From WQUF01 sp031549885 (GTDB taxonomy: Bacteria; Bacillota; Clostridia; Clostridiales; Clostridiaceae): a stretch of DNA of 46,738 bases. The stretch is from assembly GCA_031549885.1 (NCBI GenBank), contig JAVBPD010000066.1:1-46738 (forward strand), read 5' to 3'. Position numbers and translations under genes: made by a program. How positions within the stretch are numbered: position 1 is the first letter of the stretch; each line of letters begins with the position of its first letter. The notes beneath the pieces were generated by a model. That model had not been told where the DNA came from. It was given only the letters and a program-made list of their open reading frames with translations, and searched no databases. Shown piece after piece: positions 34,413-43,700 of this stretch.

Positions 34413-36152
34413 TTAAATTAAACTTCTTTTGGTAAATTTTGTATGAAGAAGTTCATGAGCTTTGTGGCTGCCAGGTTTTTCGAGAAATTCTTCATAAAGT
34501 TTTTTGATTTCTGGATTTTCATGAGAAAATCTTATTGTGCTTTTCTCATCATCTTGATATATGGCTTCAGTGCGCTTATCAAGAACAGTTATATCGTGTT
34601 CAAAATAAGGCTGACCACCACCGCCAACACAGCCTCTAGGGCAAGCCATTATTTCAATGGCATGATAGTTTGCTTTATTATCTCTTACATTTTCAAGAAG
34701 TTCTCTTGCATTTCCAAGACCATGAGCAATAGCTATATTTAATTTTTGACCATTTATTTCAACTTCAGCTTCCCTTATTCCTTTATATCCACGAAGCTCA
34801 TTAAACTCAATTTTCCCTAATTTATCTCCACTAAGCCAGGAAGAAGCAGTTCTTAAAGCTGCTTCGATAACTCCACCTGATGTTCCAAATATGACACCAG
34901 CACCAGAAGATGCACCCATTATGTCATCAAATTCTTCATCAGGAAGCAAATTAAAGTTAATACCAGCTTCTCTAATCATCCTTGCAAGTTCTCTTGTTGA
35001 AATGACTAAATCCACATTTTTTTTCTCATCACTTAATGTAAGCTCTGGTCTTGCAGCTTCGTATTTTTTAGCAATACAAGGCATTACAGAAACTATAACT
35101 ATTTTATTAGGGTCAACACCAAGTTTTTCTGCTAGGTAGGTTTTTGCAATTGCGCCAAACATTTCGTGAGGAGATTTACATGTTGAAGGAACGTCTAAGA
35201 GCTCTGGAAATTGGTGTTCAATGAATTTTACCCAAGCAGGGCAACAGCTTGTTAAAATAGGTAAACGTCCATTTCCTTTTATTCTTTCAATTAATTCATT
35301 AGCCTCTTCCATAATGGTTAAATCTGCTGCAAAATCTGTATCATATACTTTATCAAATCCTATGCGCCTTAGGGCTGATACCATTTTGCCTTTTACATTA
35401 GTTCCAGCTTCAATATGAAACTCTTCACCTAAAGCCACTCTTACAGCAGGTGCTGTTTGAACTATTACATATTTTTCAGGATCACTTAATGCAGCCCAAA
35501 CTTCAGCAGTATTATCAACTTGAGTTAAAGCACCTGTTGGACACACTGATACACATTGGCCACAGAATGTACAAACTGTATCAAGCATAGGATTATCAAA
35601 TGCCGTGCCAATTACAGTATCAAAACCTCTGTGAACTGCTGAATATACGCCAACTGTTTGAACCTCATTGCACATTGTTTCACATCTTCTGCATAGAATA
35701 CATTTTTCTGCATCTCTTATTAATGAAAAACTAGAAGTATCTTTTTCATGATGTGACCTATACCCATCATATTTAACTTCTCTAATGCCAAGCTCAGCTG
35801 CTAAGGATTGAAGCTCACAATTTTGGTTTCTTTCACATATTAAGCAATCTTTAGGGTGATTAGATAATAAGAGCTCTACAATTGTACGCCTGCTTTTTAT
35901 AGCCTTTAGGGTATTTGTGTGTACCACCATTCCCTCTGTTACTTCCGTAGCACAAGAAGGAGCAAGATTTCTCCTTCCTTCAATTTCTACCATACAAACT
36001 CTACAAGTTGCAACTTGATTTACCATCTTTATATCATGCATGTCAAGATGACATAGGGTAGGAATATGAATTCCAACTTTTTTTGCAGCTTCAACTATTG
36101 TGGTGCCTTCTTCTACAGAAACCTTAATATTGTTTATTGTTAAGTTTACCAT
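34413..36152 (-). CDS. hndD: [FeFe]-hydrogenase catalytic subunit, HndD/HydA type
   Basis: A 579-residue hydrogenase large subunit. The N-terminus is a plant-type [2Fe-2S] domain (CHLDMHD, CRVCMVEIEG, SCATEV), then a His-ligated cluster region (HPKDCLICERNQNCELQ), two [4Fe-4S] motifs (CILCRRCETMCNEVQ and CTFCGQCVSVCPTGAL) and the H-cluster domain. The H-cluster ligands lie in ILTSCCPAWVKF (around residue 300), VMPCIAKKYEA, and MACPRGCVGGGGQ. It produces or uses H2, paired with HndC for NAD(P) electron exchange, and may bifurcate between NADH and ferredoxin. Last gene of the four-gene operon; 10 bases after HndC. Confidence 0.95.
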   Translation of the reverse strand: MVNLTINNIKVSVEEGTTIVEAAKKVGIHIPTLCHLDMHDIKMVNQVATCRVCMVEIEGRRNLAPSCATEVTEGMVVHTNTLKAIKSRRTIVELLLSNHPKDCLICERNQNCELQSLAAELGIREVKYDGYRSHHEKDTSSFSLIRDAEKCILCRRCETMCNEVQTVGVYSAVHRGFDTVIGTAFDNPMLDTVCTFCGQCVSVCPTGALTQVDNTAEVWAALSDPEKYVIVQTAPAVRVALGEEFHIEAGTNVKGKMVSALRRIGFDKVYDTDFAADLTIMEEANELIERIKGNGRLPILTSCCPAWVKFIEHQFPELLDVPSTCKSPHEMFGAIAKTYLAEKLGVDPNKIVIVSVMPCIAKKYEAARPELTLSDEKKNVDLVISTRELARMIREAGINFNLLPDEEFDDIMGASSGAGVIFGTSGGVIEAALRTASSWLSGDKLGKIEFNELRGYKGIREAEVEINGQKLNIAIAHGLGNARELLENVRDNKANYHAIEIMACPRGCVGGGGQPYFEHDITVLDKRTEAIYQDDEKSTIRFSHENPEIKKLYEEFLEKPGSHKAHELLHTKFTKRSLI

Positions 36153-36162
36153 TGTTTACCTC

Positions 36163-37956
36163 CTAACCTTTAATTATAGCATGCACAGGGCATTTGCTAA
36201 AACATACACCACATTTAATGCATTTTTCTTGATCTATTTCATGAGCATTTTTAGGGCTTCCCGAAATACATGAAACAGGACAATTTTTAGCACAAACAGT
36301 GCAACCTATGCATTTTTCAGGTATAACTTTATATTTTAATAAATCAGTGCATTTTCCTGCTGGGCAAGTTTTATCTATAACATGAGCTTTATATTCATCA
36401 TAAAAATAATTTAATGTTGATAAAACCGGATTTGGTGCAGTTTGGCCAAGGCCGCAAAGAGAACAATCCTTTATTATATTACCTAATTCTTTTAATATAT
36501 CTAAATCTTCCATAGTTCCTTTACCTTTTGAGATTCTTTCTAGTATCTCATGAAGCCTTCTGTTTCCAATTCTACAAGGGGTGCATCTACCACAAGATTC
36601 ATCAACAGTAAATTCTAAATAAAATTTAGCAATATCAACCATGCAATCGTCTTCGTCCATAACGATCATTCCACCAGAACCCATCATAGAGCCAATAGAT
36701 TGAAGAGATTCATAATCAATAGGTAAATCAATTAAATCGGCAGGTATACAACCGCCAGATGGACCACCCGTTTGAACTGCTTTAAATTTTTTACCATTTC
36801 TAATGCCGCCGCCAATATTGTAAATAATATCTTTTAATGGTATTCCCATAGGCACTTCAACAAGTCCTACATTGTTAATTTTTCCAGCAAGTGCAAATAC
36901 TTTTGTACCTTTGCTTTTATCAGTTCCAATTGTGTTATACCAATCAGCACCTTTTAAGATTATTGGGCAAATATTTGCATATGTTTCAACATTATTAATA
37001 TTAGTAGGTTTATCCCAAAGCCCTTTAACAGCAGGGAAAGGAGGTTTAATTCTTGGTTCGCCACGGCCACCTTGAACAGAATTCATAAGGGATGTTTCTT
37101 CTCCACATACAAATGCTCCAGCACCTAAATTTATTTTAATGTGGAAGTTAAAATCAGTGCCTAAGATATTGTTTCCAAGAAGGCCCATTTCTTCTGCTTG
37201 TGCCATAGCTATTTTAAGCCTCTCAACAGCAAGAGGGTATTCTGCTCTTATATATATAACGCCTTCATCGGCCCCAATGGCGTACCCTGCTATACACATA
37301 GCTTCAAGTATGCTATGTGGGTCACCTTCTAAAATTGATCTGTCCATAAATGCGCCTGGATCACCTTCATCTGCGTTACAAATTACATATTTTTTATCGC
37401 TTTGAGATTTTTTTGTAAATTCCCATTTTAACCCAGTTGGAAATCCACCACCACCTCTACCACGAAGGCCACTTTTTTTAATTTCATTTATAACATCATC
37501 AGGGGACATAGAAGTTAGAACTTTACCTAAAGCTTCATACCCATCAACTGAAATATAATCTTCTATTTTTTCAGGGTCAATTATCCCACAATTTCTTAAT
37601 GCTACTCTTATTTGGCTTTTATAAAATGGAATATGCCTGTGTTCTGATGTGGTTTCTCCTTTAATTGGATCTTCATATAATAATCTTTCAATAGTTCTAC
37701 CTTTAATTACATGTTCATTTATTATTTCTTTGGCATCACTAGGTTTTACTTGAACATAAAATACATTATCAGGATAAACTTTTAATATGGGACCTTGCTC
37801 ACAAAAACCAAAACATCCAGTTTTAACTACTTGAATTTCCTCAGTTAAATTGTTATTTGCAATTTCTTCTTTTAAATTTGTCATTAATCCTTCACTATCA
37901 GAAGACATACAGCCTGTTCCGCCACAGACTAAGAGGTGCATTCTAAACTTACTCAT
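36163..37956 (-). CDS. hndC: Hydrogenase NADH-binding subunit, HndC/HydB (NuoF-like)
   Basis: A 597-residue NuoF-like subunit. Residues 1-90 are a thioredoxin-like [2Fe-2S] domain (VCGGTGCM, VKTGCFGFCEQGPIL). The core carries the FMN/NADH segment GLRGRGGGGFPTGLKWEF and the 4Fe-4S site ESCGRCTPCRIGNRRL. The C-terminus has two extra ferredoxin clusters, CIGCTVCAKNCPVSC and CIKCGVCFSKCPVHA. It passes electrons between NAD(P)H and HndD. Start at 37956 behind AAAGGAGATCC, overlapping the hndB stop by 8 bases. Confidence 0.95.
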   Translation of the reverse strand: MSKFRMHLLVCGGTGCMSSDSEGLMTNLKEEIANNNLTEEIQVVKTGCFGFCEQGPILKVYPDNVFYVQVKPSDAKEIINEHVIKGRTIERLLYEDPIKGETTSEHRHIPFYKSQIRVALRNCGIIDPEKIEDYISVDGYEALGKVLTSMSPDDVINEIKKSGLRGRGGGGFPTGLKWEFTKKSQSDKKYVICNADEGDPGAFMDRSILEGDPHSILEAMCIAGYAIGADEGVIYIRAEYPLAVERLKIAMAQAEEMGLLGNNILGTDFNFHIKINLGAGAFVCGEETSLMNSVQGGRGEPRIKPPFPAVKGLWDKPTNINNVETYANICPIILKGADWYNTIGTDKSKGTKVFALAGKINNVGLVEVPMGIPLKDIIYNIGGGIRNGKKFKAVQTGGPSGGCIPADLIDLPIDYESLQSIGSMMGSGGMIVMDEDDCMVDIAKFYLEFTVDESCGRCTPCRIGNRRLHEILERISKGKGTMEDLDILKELGNIIKDCSLCGLGQTAPNPVLSTLNYFYDEYKAHVIDKTCPAGKCTDLLKYKVIPEKCIGCTVCAKNCPVSCISGSPKNAHEIDQEKCIKCGVCFSKCPVHAIIKG

Positions 37957-38344
37957 TCTTAAGGATCTCCTTTCCTACTATTACATTATCTAGGAGAATT
38001 CCTTGTAATATGTGTTTATCTATTATTTCTTTGGCCATTTCTTTTGTAACATTACCATATCTTATAGGGTCTTTTCCAGGCTCTTTAATTTCAACTAAAG
38101 GTTCAGCATAGCACAAACCAATACATCCAGTAGATACTACAGATATATTTTCTATATTTTTTTCTCTTATTTCATCTAGTAAAGCTTTCATCACAGGTCT
38201 TGCACCAGCAGATATACCACATGTTGACATACCTATAGATATTACAATACGATCAGGATTTTCACCAGTTACTCTTAAATCAGTATTTGCTCGAACTTTA
38301 TCTCGCAGGGCTTTTAATTCTTCTAAAGATTTAATTTTGCTCAC
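37949..38344 (-). CDS. hndB: Hydrogenase small [2Fe-2S] subunit, HndB type
   Basis: A 131-residue thioredoxin-fold [2Fe-2S] protein with cluster Cys residues in GMSTCGISAGA and TGCIGLCYAEPLVEI. It likely adds a cluster to the HndA-HndC relay. The start is GTG at 38344 with AAAGGAGG upstream, overlapping the end of hndA by 14 bases, so translation is coupled. Confidence 0.92.
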   Translation of the reverse strand: MSKIKSLEELKALRDKVRANTDLRVTGENPDRIVISIGMSTCGISAGARPVMKALLDEIREKNIENISVVSTGCIGLCYAEPLVEIKEPGKDPIRYGNVTKEMAKEIIDKHILQGILLDNVIVGKEILKNE

Positions 38345-38843
38345 TTATGCTTCCTCCTTTATCTTTGTATTCTTGCACTATATTTTTAACATCCTCAGGT
38401 TTTACCTTTCCATATACTTTTCCATTTACGGAAACCACAGGAGCAAGTCCACATGCTCCAACGCAGCGTAGAGCATCTAAAGAAAATAGTCCATCTTCTG
38501 AAGTTTTACCTACATCTATACCTAATTCCTTTTTAAATTCATTGAGAACATTTTGAGCACCTCTAACAAAACAAGCAGTACCTAAACATACATTTACTCT
38601 AAAAGTACCTTTTAATGTAGTAGTGAAAAATGAATAGAAAGTTACTATACCATAAACTTTTGAGACTGGGACATGGAGTTTTTCTGAAACATGAGCCATA
38701 ACTTCTTTAGGTAAATAGCCATATATATCTTGTGCTCTATGAAGCACTGTGATAAGGGAGCCATTTAAAGTATCCAGGCTGTCAATAAATTCGTCTAGTT
38801 TCGAAAAATCAATAGAACAATTGCATGTGGTTTTTGCTGACAT
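38331..38843 (-). CDS. hndA: Hydrogenase NuoE-like [2Fe-2S] subunit, HndA/HydC
   Basis: A 170-residue NuoE-like subunit. It has the NuoE helical N-terminus (LITVLHRAQDIYGYLP, VYGIVTFYSFF) and cluster ligands in VCLGTACFVRG and CVGACGLAPVV. The start is ATG at 38843 behind GGAGGTGTATT; the 22 codons upstream run into the promoter region and lack a site. First gene of the hnd operon. Confidence 0.94.
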   Translation of the reverse strand: MSAKTTCNCSIDFSKLDEFIDSLDTLNGSLITVLHRAQDIYGYLPKEVMAHVSEKLHVPVSKVYGIVTFYSFFTTTLKGTFRVNVCLGTACFVRGAQNVLNEFKKELGIDVGKTSEDGLFSLDALRCVGACGLAPVVSVNGKVYGKVKPEDVKNIVQEYKDKGGSISEQN

Positions 38844-38992
38844 AATACACCTCCAAAATATACTTTTAAGATTAGTAACTTGAAAATTATATTCAAAATA
38901 AAAAGACATAAAATTACAAACAAGATAGGGCCTGTAATAAAAGATTTATCTTGAATGGAATAATATGCTTTGTATTGCTTTAAATAACTTCT

Positions 38993-39112
38993 GTGAACTA
39001 CCCGCCACTTATAGAAGTGTGGGCTTCGTCAACGAAGATTGGTAATCTACCCTTATTCATACAGGCGTATCCACTTCGCCCCTACTGTATAGGACATTTA
39101 AGTCCACAACGC
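38993..39112 (-). mobile_element. Solo right end of an IS200/IS605-type element (omega-RNA-like)
   Basis: Read on the minus strand, the segment ends in AAGTGGCGGGTAGTTCAC, the kind of right end I associate with tnpB-only IS605 relatives in clostridia, where the transposon tail also forms the guide-RNA scaffold. It folds heavily: GGAC/GTCC, TACAG/CTGTA enclosing GCG/CGC, the perfect ACGAAG-CTTCGT pair at 39024-39037, and CACTT/AAGTG at 39006-39019. No tnpA or tnpB frame lies at 39113-39443, so the coding part is missing. A free-standing structured RNA is the alternative. Confidence 0.55.
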
Positions 39113-39443
39113 TACTTTTTTTAACACGATAATCTTAATTACATTGCCAATCTTATATTAACTTAATGTTATACATAGATAATCTTTCATGTATTAAAGC
39201 ACATTTAATATAAATGATTGTTAATTAACAATCACTTATATTATATATTTTTTATAGTATTGAGTAAATAAAAATATATATACTTAACTTAAATTTATAA
39301 AAATTTACAATATTTCTTGATTCTTGTTGAAATTTTTAATAAATAATTATAAAAGTATTTTACTTTGTTTAAAAGATTGCTTAATATTATAATTTATATA
39401 TGGACGAATGAAAAATAAATTTGCAAAATTATAGAGGGGTTTG
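39113..39443. other. AT-rich gap without a recognised gene
   Basis: Very AT-rich and without good frames on either strand. ATTGTTAATTAACAAT at 39218-39233 is a perfect 16-base palindrome, ATATATA runs follow, and the RtcB promoter presumably lies near 39370-39410. If the IS-like segment once had a tnpB gene, it would have been here; no remnant is recognisable. Confidence 0.5.
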
Positions 39444-40511
39444 ATGGAAAAATTTAAAATAATAACAAATAATAAAAATTGGATAGAATCTTCTGCAGTA
39501 AAGCAACTTGAGAATATTTCAAAATATAAAGGTGTTTTAAATGTAATAGGATTACCTGATCTTCATCCAGGGAGAACTCCTGTGGGAGTGGCTGTAATGA
39601 CGCAAGGGCATATTTATCCTTTTTTAATAGGCGGGGATATCGGATGTGGAATGGGTTTTTTTAAAACAGGAATTTCATTAAAAAAGTTTAAAATTGAGAA
39701 GTGGCAAAACAGGTTAAACAACATTATAGAACTTAATGATGTACCTTATATAAATGATTTTAATGAGAAAAGTCCCATTCCTGATTTGGGAACAATTGGC
39801 GGAGGAAATCATTTTGCTGAATTTCAAAGAATAGAAAGGGTTTATGATAATAAGGAGTATGAAAAATTAAATATATACCATGAAGATATATTTTTACTCG
39901 TTCACTCAGGTTCAAGATCTTATGGTGCTCATATTTTATCAAAATTTAATAATGAAACAGGATATGAGGATGGCAGCAATGAAGCTAAGGAGTATATTAA
40001 GTATCATGATCATGCTAGTTTATGGGCAAAGAGAAACAGGGAGATTGTAGCAAATAAACTTATTTCATGGCTTGGTTTTGAAAGTTATGCTGAAAGAATA
40101 ATTGATTGTACTCATAATTATTTAGAAAAATATGATGATAAATACATTCATAGAAAAGGTGCAACTTCGTCAGCAAATGGCGTGGTGGTAATTCCAGGAT
40201 CAAGGGGTACTTTTACTTATATTGTAAAACCTATAGGAGATGGGGAAGAATCTTGCTATTCTATATCCCATGGAGCTGGCAGAAAATGGGCAAGAAGTTT
40301 ATGTAAAAGCAGAATTAGAGATAAATATACACATGAATCTATAAGATACACTTCTTTAAAAAGTAGAGTAATTTGTCATGATACACAGCTTTTATACGAA
40401 GAAGCTCCAGAAGCATATAAAAAAATAGAAGATATAATAGATGTTTTAATTGAATATAAGCTCATTAAAGTTGTGGCAACCCTTAGGCCATTAATTACAT
40501 TTAAGGGTTAA
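39444..40511 (+). CDS. RtcB-family RNA ligase, short type
   Basis: A 355-residue RtcB-family ligase that would join RNA 2',3'-cyclic-phosphate (or 3'-phosphate) ends to 5'-OH ends using GTP and Mn. Motifs are complete: LPDLHPGRTPVGVAV, GGDIGCGMGF (metal Asp and Cys), GTIGGGNHFAEF, LLVHSGSRSYG, HRKGATS, VIPGSRGTF and ISHGAGR with the guanylylated His. It is about 100 residues shorter than classic RtcB, like the RtcB2 type that often sits beside the rescue factor PrfH; no PrfH is present here. The start is ATG at 39444 after GAGGGG; the TTG at 39441 is too close to it. Confidence 0.9.
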   Translation: MEKFKIITNNKNWIESSAVKQLENISKYKGVLNVIGLPDLHPGRTPVGVAVMTQGHIYPFLIGGDIGCGMGFFKTGISLKKFKIEKWQNRLNNIIELNDVPYINDFNEKSPIPDLGTIGGGNHFAEFQRIERVYDNKEYEKLNIYHEDIFLLVHSGSRSYGAHILSKFNNETGYEDGSNEAKEYIKYHDHASLWAKRNREIVANKLISWLGFESYAERIIDCTHNYLEKYDDKYIHRKGATSSANGVVVIPGSRGTFTYIVKPIGDGEESCYSISHGAGRKWARSLCKSRIRDKYTHESIRYTSLKSRVICHDTQLLYEEAPEAYKKIEDIIDVLIEYKLIKVVATLRPLITFKG

Positions 40512-40519
40512 AAAATATA

Positions 40520-40563
40520 AAGGTAGGATATATAATAATTAGAAATTTAGCCTACCTTTTTAA
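40520..40563. terminator. Terminator between convergent genes
   Basis: AAAGGTAGG (40520-40528) pairs with CCTACCTTT (40552-40560) and is followed by TTT on the plus strand, between the RtcB gene and the coiled-coil gene. Confidence 0.75.
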
Positions 40564-40565
40564 AT

Positions 40566-40871
40566 TTACTTAGCTATTTGCAGCTGTAATTTTTTAATGT
40601 CGTATGTATTTTTTGCTGTGTTTGTTTCCATAAAGTCAATATCTTCTCTTAGGTTTTTTTCTAAACTATCTACTTTATTCATTATTAATTCTGTCATAGT
40701 TTTTAATTCAGACGAAATGTCATTAATTAGGATGGTTGTTTTATTATCAATTTTACCATTAAGTTCAACGAAATTCTTATCAACTTTAGTTTCTAAAGCA
40801 GTGATTTTATCATTAAGTTTGGTGAAGTTCTCATTTAGGTCACCAAGAGCTTCCAATATTTTATCTTCCAT
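40566..40871 (-). CDS. Small coiled-coil protein, unknown
   Basis: A 101-residue charged, fully helical protein with heptad-like repeats (LNENFTKLNDKITALETKVD, LNGKIDNKTT, VDSLEKNLREDIDFME). No enzymatic motif; it is probably an oligomerising structural or adaptor protein. Start ATG at 40871 behind AAGGAGAAAAGTT. Single gene. Confidence 0.7.
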   Translation of the reverse strand: MEDKILEALGDLNENFTKLNDKITALETKVDKNFVELNGKIDNKTTILINDISSELKTMTELIMNKVDSLEKNLREDIDFMETNTAKNTYDIKKLQLQIAK

Positions 40872-41011
40872 AACTTTTCTCCTTAAGTAAACTCTTAAAA
40901 TTCAATTTAAGGTTTAAAATTAAAAATCATTAAATTGTTTTGAAATAATTATACATTAAAAAAATCATGATTAAAAGAATTATAGTTTGCTATAATTTTT
41001 AGTTTTTAAAT

Positions 41012-41041
41012 TTGTTTTTTTTGTGTATATTCTGGTATAAT
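41012..41041 (+). promoter_or_regulatory. Promoter of the SNF2 gene
   Basis: TTGTTT (41012-41017), 18 bases, then TATAAT (41036-41041), preceded by TG to give an extended -10 (TGGTATAAT). The start codon is 33 bases downstream. Confidence 0.5.
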
Positions 41042-41074
41042 ATTAATAAATTTAAACATAATTGAGGAATGATA

Positions 41075-43687
41075 ATGAAAACCATTGTAAAAAATAAAGA
41101 ATTAATAGCGTGTTTTTTAGAACGGTCATTGACTATAGAATATGATTTTACAATAAATGAAAAATATTATGATAATGATATTTTATATGAAAATTTTAAA
41201 AATAACCCTTATACATCTCTGTTTTATTTTGGATTTGAAAATAAATCTGAAAACATGTCGCTGTCTTTATCTTTTGTACATCTTATTTGCTATAAATTTA
41301 TAAAATCTATATCTTACGACACTTTCATTGAATTTACAAGAACAGCATCCCCTATTGAAGAAGAGGAGATTCAAGATATATTAAATAGCGTGCCTTTTGC
41401 ATTAGGAGCTGAATATATTAATTCAAATTGGGTAAAAGACATATGGGATAATTTGTCAAAAGCATTTAAATTTGAGATTGAAAAATATGAAGGATCAGTT
41501 GATGAGTTTTTAAAAGAGCACAGCCCTAACATTAATGTAATGGGCAGAGTTTGTTTTCACCTTGTTGAGAGCAAACATGAGGATTATCCATTTGCATTTT
41601 TAGCTACATACAGCACAAGCAGTAAAAATAAAAAAGAAAATCATGTTCCACTTAAGCATGCTTTAATAGAGTACAAAGATAAAAATGATCTTCTTTTAAG
41701 ACTTTTATCTACAGTTAGCAAAGCCTCTGAAAGAAGCGATTTTATATCAGAATTAGTTGAAAATGGTGAACTTTTTTCTCCGTTAAAATTTTCCTCGAAA
41801 GAAGCCTATATTTTTTTAAAGGAAATACCATTATATGAGGAAAGTGGCATACTATGCAGAATGCCTAACTGGTGGAAGAAAAATTCAAATTCAGCTAAGC
41901 TTTCAATTGCTGTTGGTGATAAAGCTCCATCTAAGATCGGTATGGACGCTATTTTAAAATTTAAGCCTGAAATATATTTAAGTGGCGAAAAGATAACAAA
42001 GGAAGAGCTAGAAGAGCTTTTGTCTTTGACAAATGGATTATCATTTATTAAGGGAAAATGGGTTGAGGTAGATCACGATAAACTAACTGCTATATTAAAT
42101 GCATATGAAAAGGCTGAAGAATTGTCCAACTTAGGCAATTTAACTTTAGCAGACGCTATGAGGATGGAGCTTAATCCTAATGAAATTTTAGGCATAAATG
42201 GCAATGAAGTTGATATGGGAATAACAAATGGACAGTGGTTACAATCTATCAGAAATAGATTAAGCAATTTTAAAGAAATAGGAAATATATCATTGCAGAA
42301 AGATTTTAAAGCTCATTTGAGGAATTATCAAGAGGTTGGGTTTAATTGGCTTTATACCATGAAAAACCTAGGATTTGGAGCCCTTCTTGCAGATGATATG
42401 GGCTTAGGGAAGACAGTTCAAATCCTTGCTCTTTTAGAATATTTAAGGGAAAATGGTAGTTTTAAAGCGTTGCTTGTGATTCCAGCTTCATTAATTGGTA
42501 ACTGGGAAAATGAAATTGCAAAATTTGCCCCAAAGATAAAATACTCTGTGCTTCATTCAAAAAATAAAACTATATCAGATGAGGCAAATCTTTTCATTAC
42601 AACTTACGGCATGGCCACAAGAATAGAAGAGCTTAAAGAACATAATTGGGATTTAATCATTATAGATGAAGCTCAAGCTATTAAAAACCCATCTACAAAG
42701 CAGACAAAGGCTATAAAAGCAATAAATGGATCTTTTAAAATTGCTATGACTGGAACACCTATTGAAAATAGGCTTTCTGATTTGTGGTCTTTATTTGATT
42801 TTCTAAACAAAGGGCTTTTAGGAACTTCAAAGGAATTTTCTCTCCTATCTAAAGACCTTTTAGAAAGTGAAAATTATTCAAGGTTAAAAGATGTGGTAAA
42901 TCCTTTTATTATGAGGAGGTTAAAGACAGATAAAGCCATAATTTCAGATTTACCTGATAAGATTGAAATAAAATCATATACTACTCTTACAAAAAAACAA
43001 ATTGTGCTATATAAAGCTCTTGTAAATGAGATAAAAGATAAACTTCAGCAGGCTGAAGGTATTGAAAGAAAAGGTTTGGTCCTCGCAAGCATTATGAAAT
43101 TTAAACAGATATGCAATCATCCAGATCAATACTTAGGGTTATCCGAATTCAAATATGAATACAGCGGTAAATTTGATAAGCTATCTGAAATATGTGAAAC
43201 AATTTATGAAAAACATGAAAGGGTTTTAGTATTCACTCAATTTAGAGAAATGACACAGCCTATTGCAGATTATCTTGAAACTATATTTAATCAAAAAGGT
43301 TTAATATTGCATGGAGGAACTGAGGTTAAAAAGAGATCTGAAATTGTAGATAGATTTAATAAAGATGAATATGTTCCATTTATGGTTTTATCTCTTAAAG
43401 CAGGTGGGGTAGGTCTTAATTTAACTGCTGCAAACCATGTTATACATTTTGATAGATGGTGGAATCCAGCTGTAGAAAATCAAGCTACAGACCGGGCTTT
43501 CCGTATTGGGCAAAAGAAAAATGTTATGGTTCATAAGATGATCACCACTGGTACAATTGAAGAAAAGATAGATTCTATGATTGAAGATAAGCTTAAATTG
43601 TCTGGAGATATTATTGCAAGTACAGGTGAAAACTGGATTACAGAAATGAGCAATGATGAATTGATTGATCTATTTAAACTTGTGTGA
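41075..43687 (+). CDS. SNF2-family helicase/ATPase
   Basis: An 870-residue SNF2 protein. The first 390 residues form the bacterial SNF2-associated region. The motor begins near residue 415 with LRNYQEVGFNWL; motif I is LLADDMGLGKTVQ (around 437-449), motif II IIDEAQAIKNP (around 529), motif III MTGTPIENRLSDLWSLFDFL, and the second lobe has ILHGGT, LSLKAGGVGLNLTAANHVIH and RAFRIGQ. It moves along or remodels nucleic acid; exact target in bacteria is unclear. The start is the second ATG (41075), spaced correctly after GAGG. The SWIM gene follows after 13 bases. Confidence 0.93.
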   Translation: MKTIVKNKELIACFLERSLTIEYDFTINEKYYDNDILYENFKNNPYTSLFYFGFENKSENMSLSLSFVHLICYKFIKSISYDTFIEFTRTASPIEEEEIQDILNSVPFALGAEYINSNWVKDIWDNLSKAFKFEIEKYEGSVDEFLKEHSPNINVMGRVCFHLVESKHEDYPFAFLATYSTSSKNKKENHVPLKHALIEYKDKNDLLLRLLSTVSKASERSDFISELVENGELFSPLKFSSKEAYIFLKEIPLYEESGILCRMPNWWKKNSNSAKLSIAVGDKAPSKIGMDAILKFKPEIYLSGEKITKEELEELLSLTNGLSFIKGKWVEVDHDKLTAILNAYEKAEELSNLGNLTLADAMRMELNPNEILGINGNEVDMGITNGQWLQSIRNRLSNFKEIGNISLQKDFKAHLRNYQEVGFNWLYTMKNLGFGALLADDMGLGKTVQILALLEYLRENGSFKALLVIPASLIGNWENEIAKFAPKIKYSVLHSKNKTISDEANLFITTYGMATRIEELKEHNWDLIIIDEAQAIKNPSTKQTKAIKAINGSFKIAMTGTPIENRLSDLWSLFDFLNKGLLGTSKEFSLLSKDLLESENYSRLKDVVNPFIMRRLKTDKAIISDLPDKIEIKSYTTLTKKQIVLYKALVNEIKDKLQQAEGIERKGLVLASIMKFKQICNHPDQYLGLSEFKYEYSGKFDKLSEICETIYEKHERVLVFTQFREMTQPIADYLETIFNQKGLILHGGTEVKKRSEIVDRFNKDEYVPFMVLSLKAGGVGLNLTAANHVIHFDRWWNPAVENQATDRAFRIGQKKNVMVHKMITTGTIEEKIDSMIEDKLKLSGDIIASTGENWITEMSNDELIDLFKLV

Positions 43688-43700
43688 AGGCGGTGATAAT

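Noticed and set aside
34443..35418. Several plus-strand frames across hndD
   Set aside because: They are antisense shadows of a gene with complete hydrogenase motifs and lack ribosome sites.
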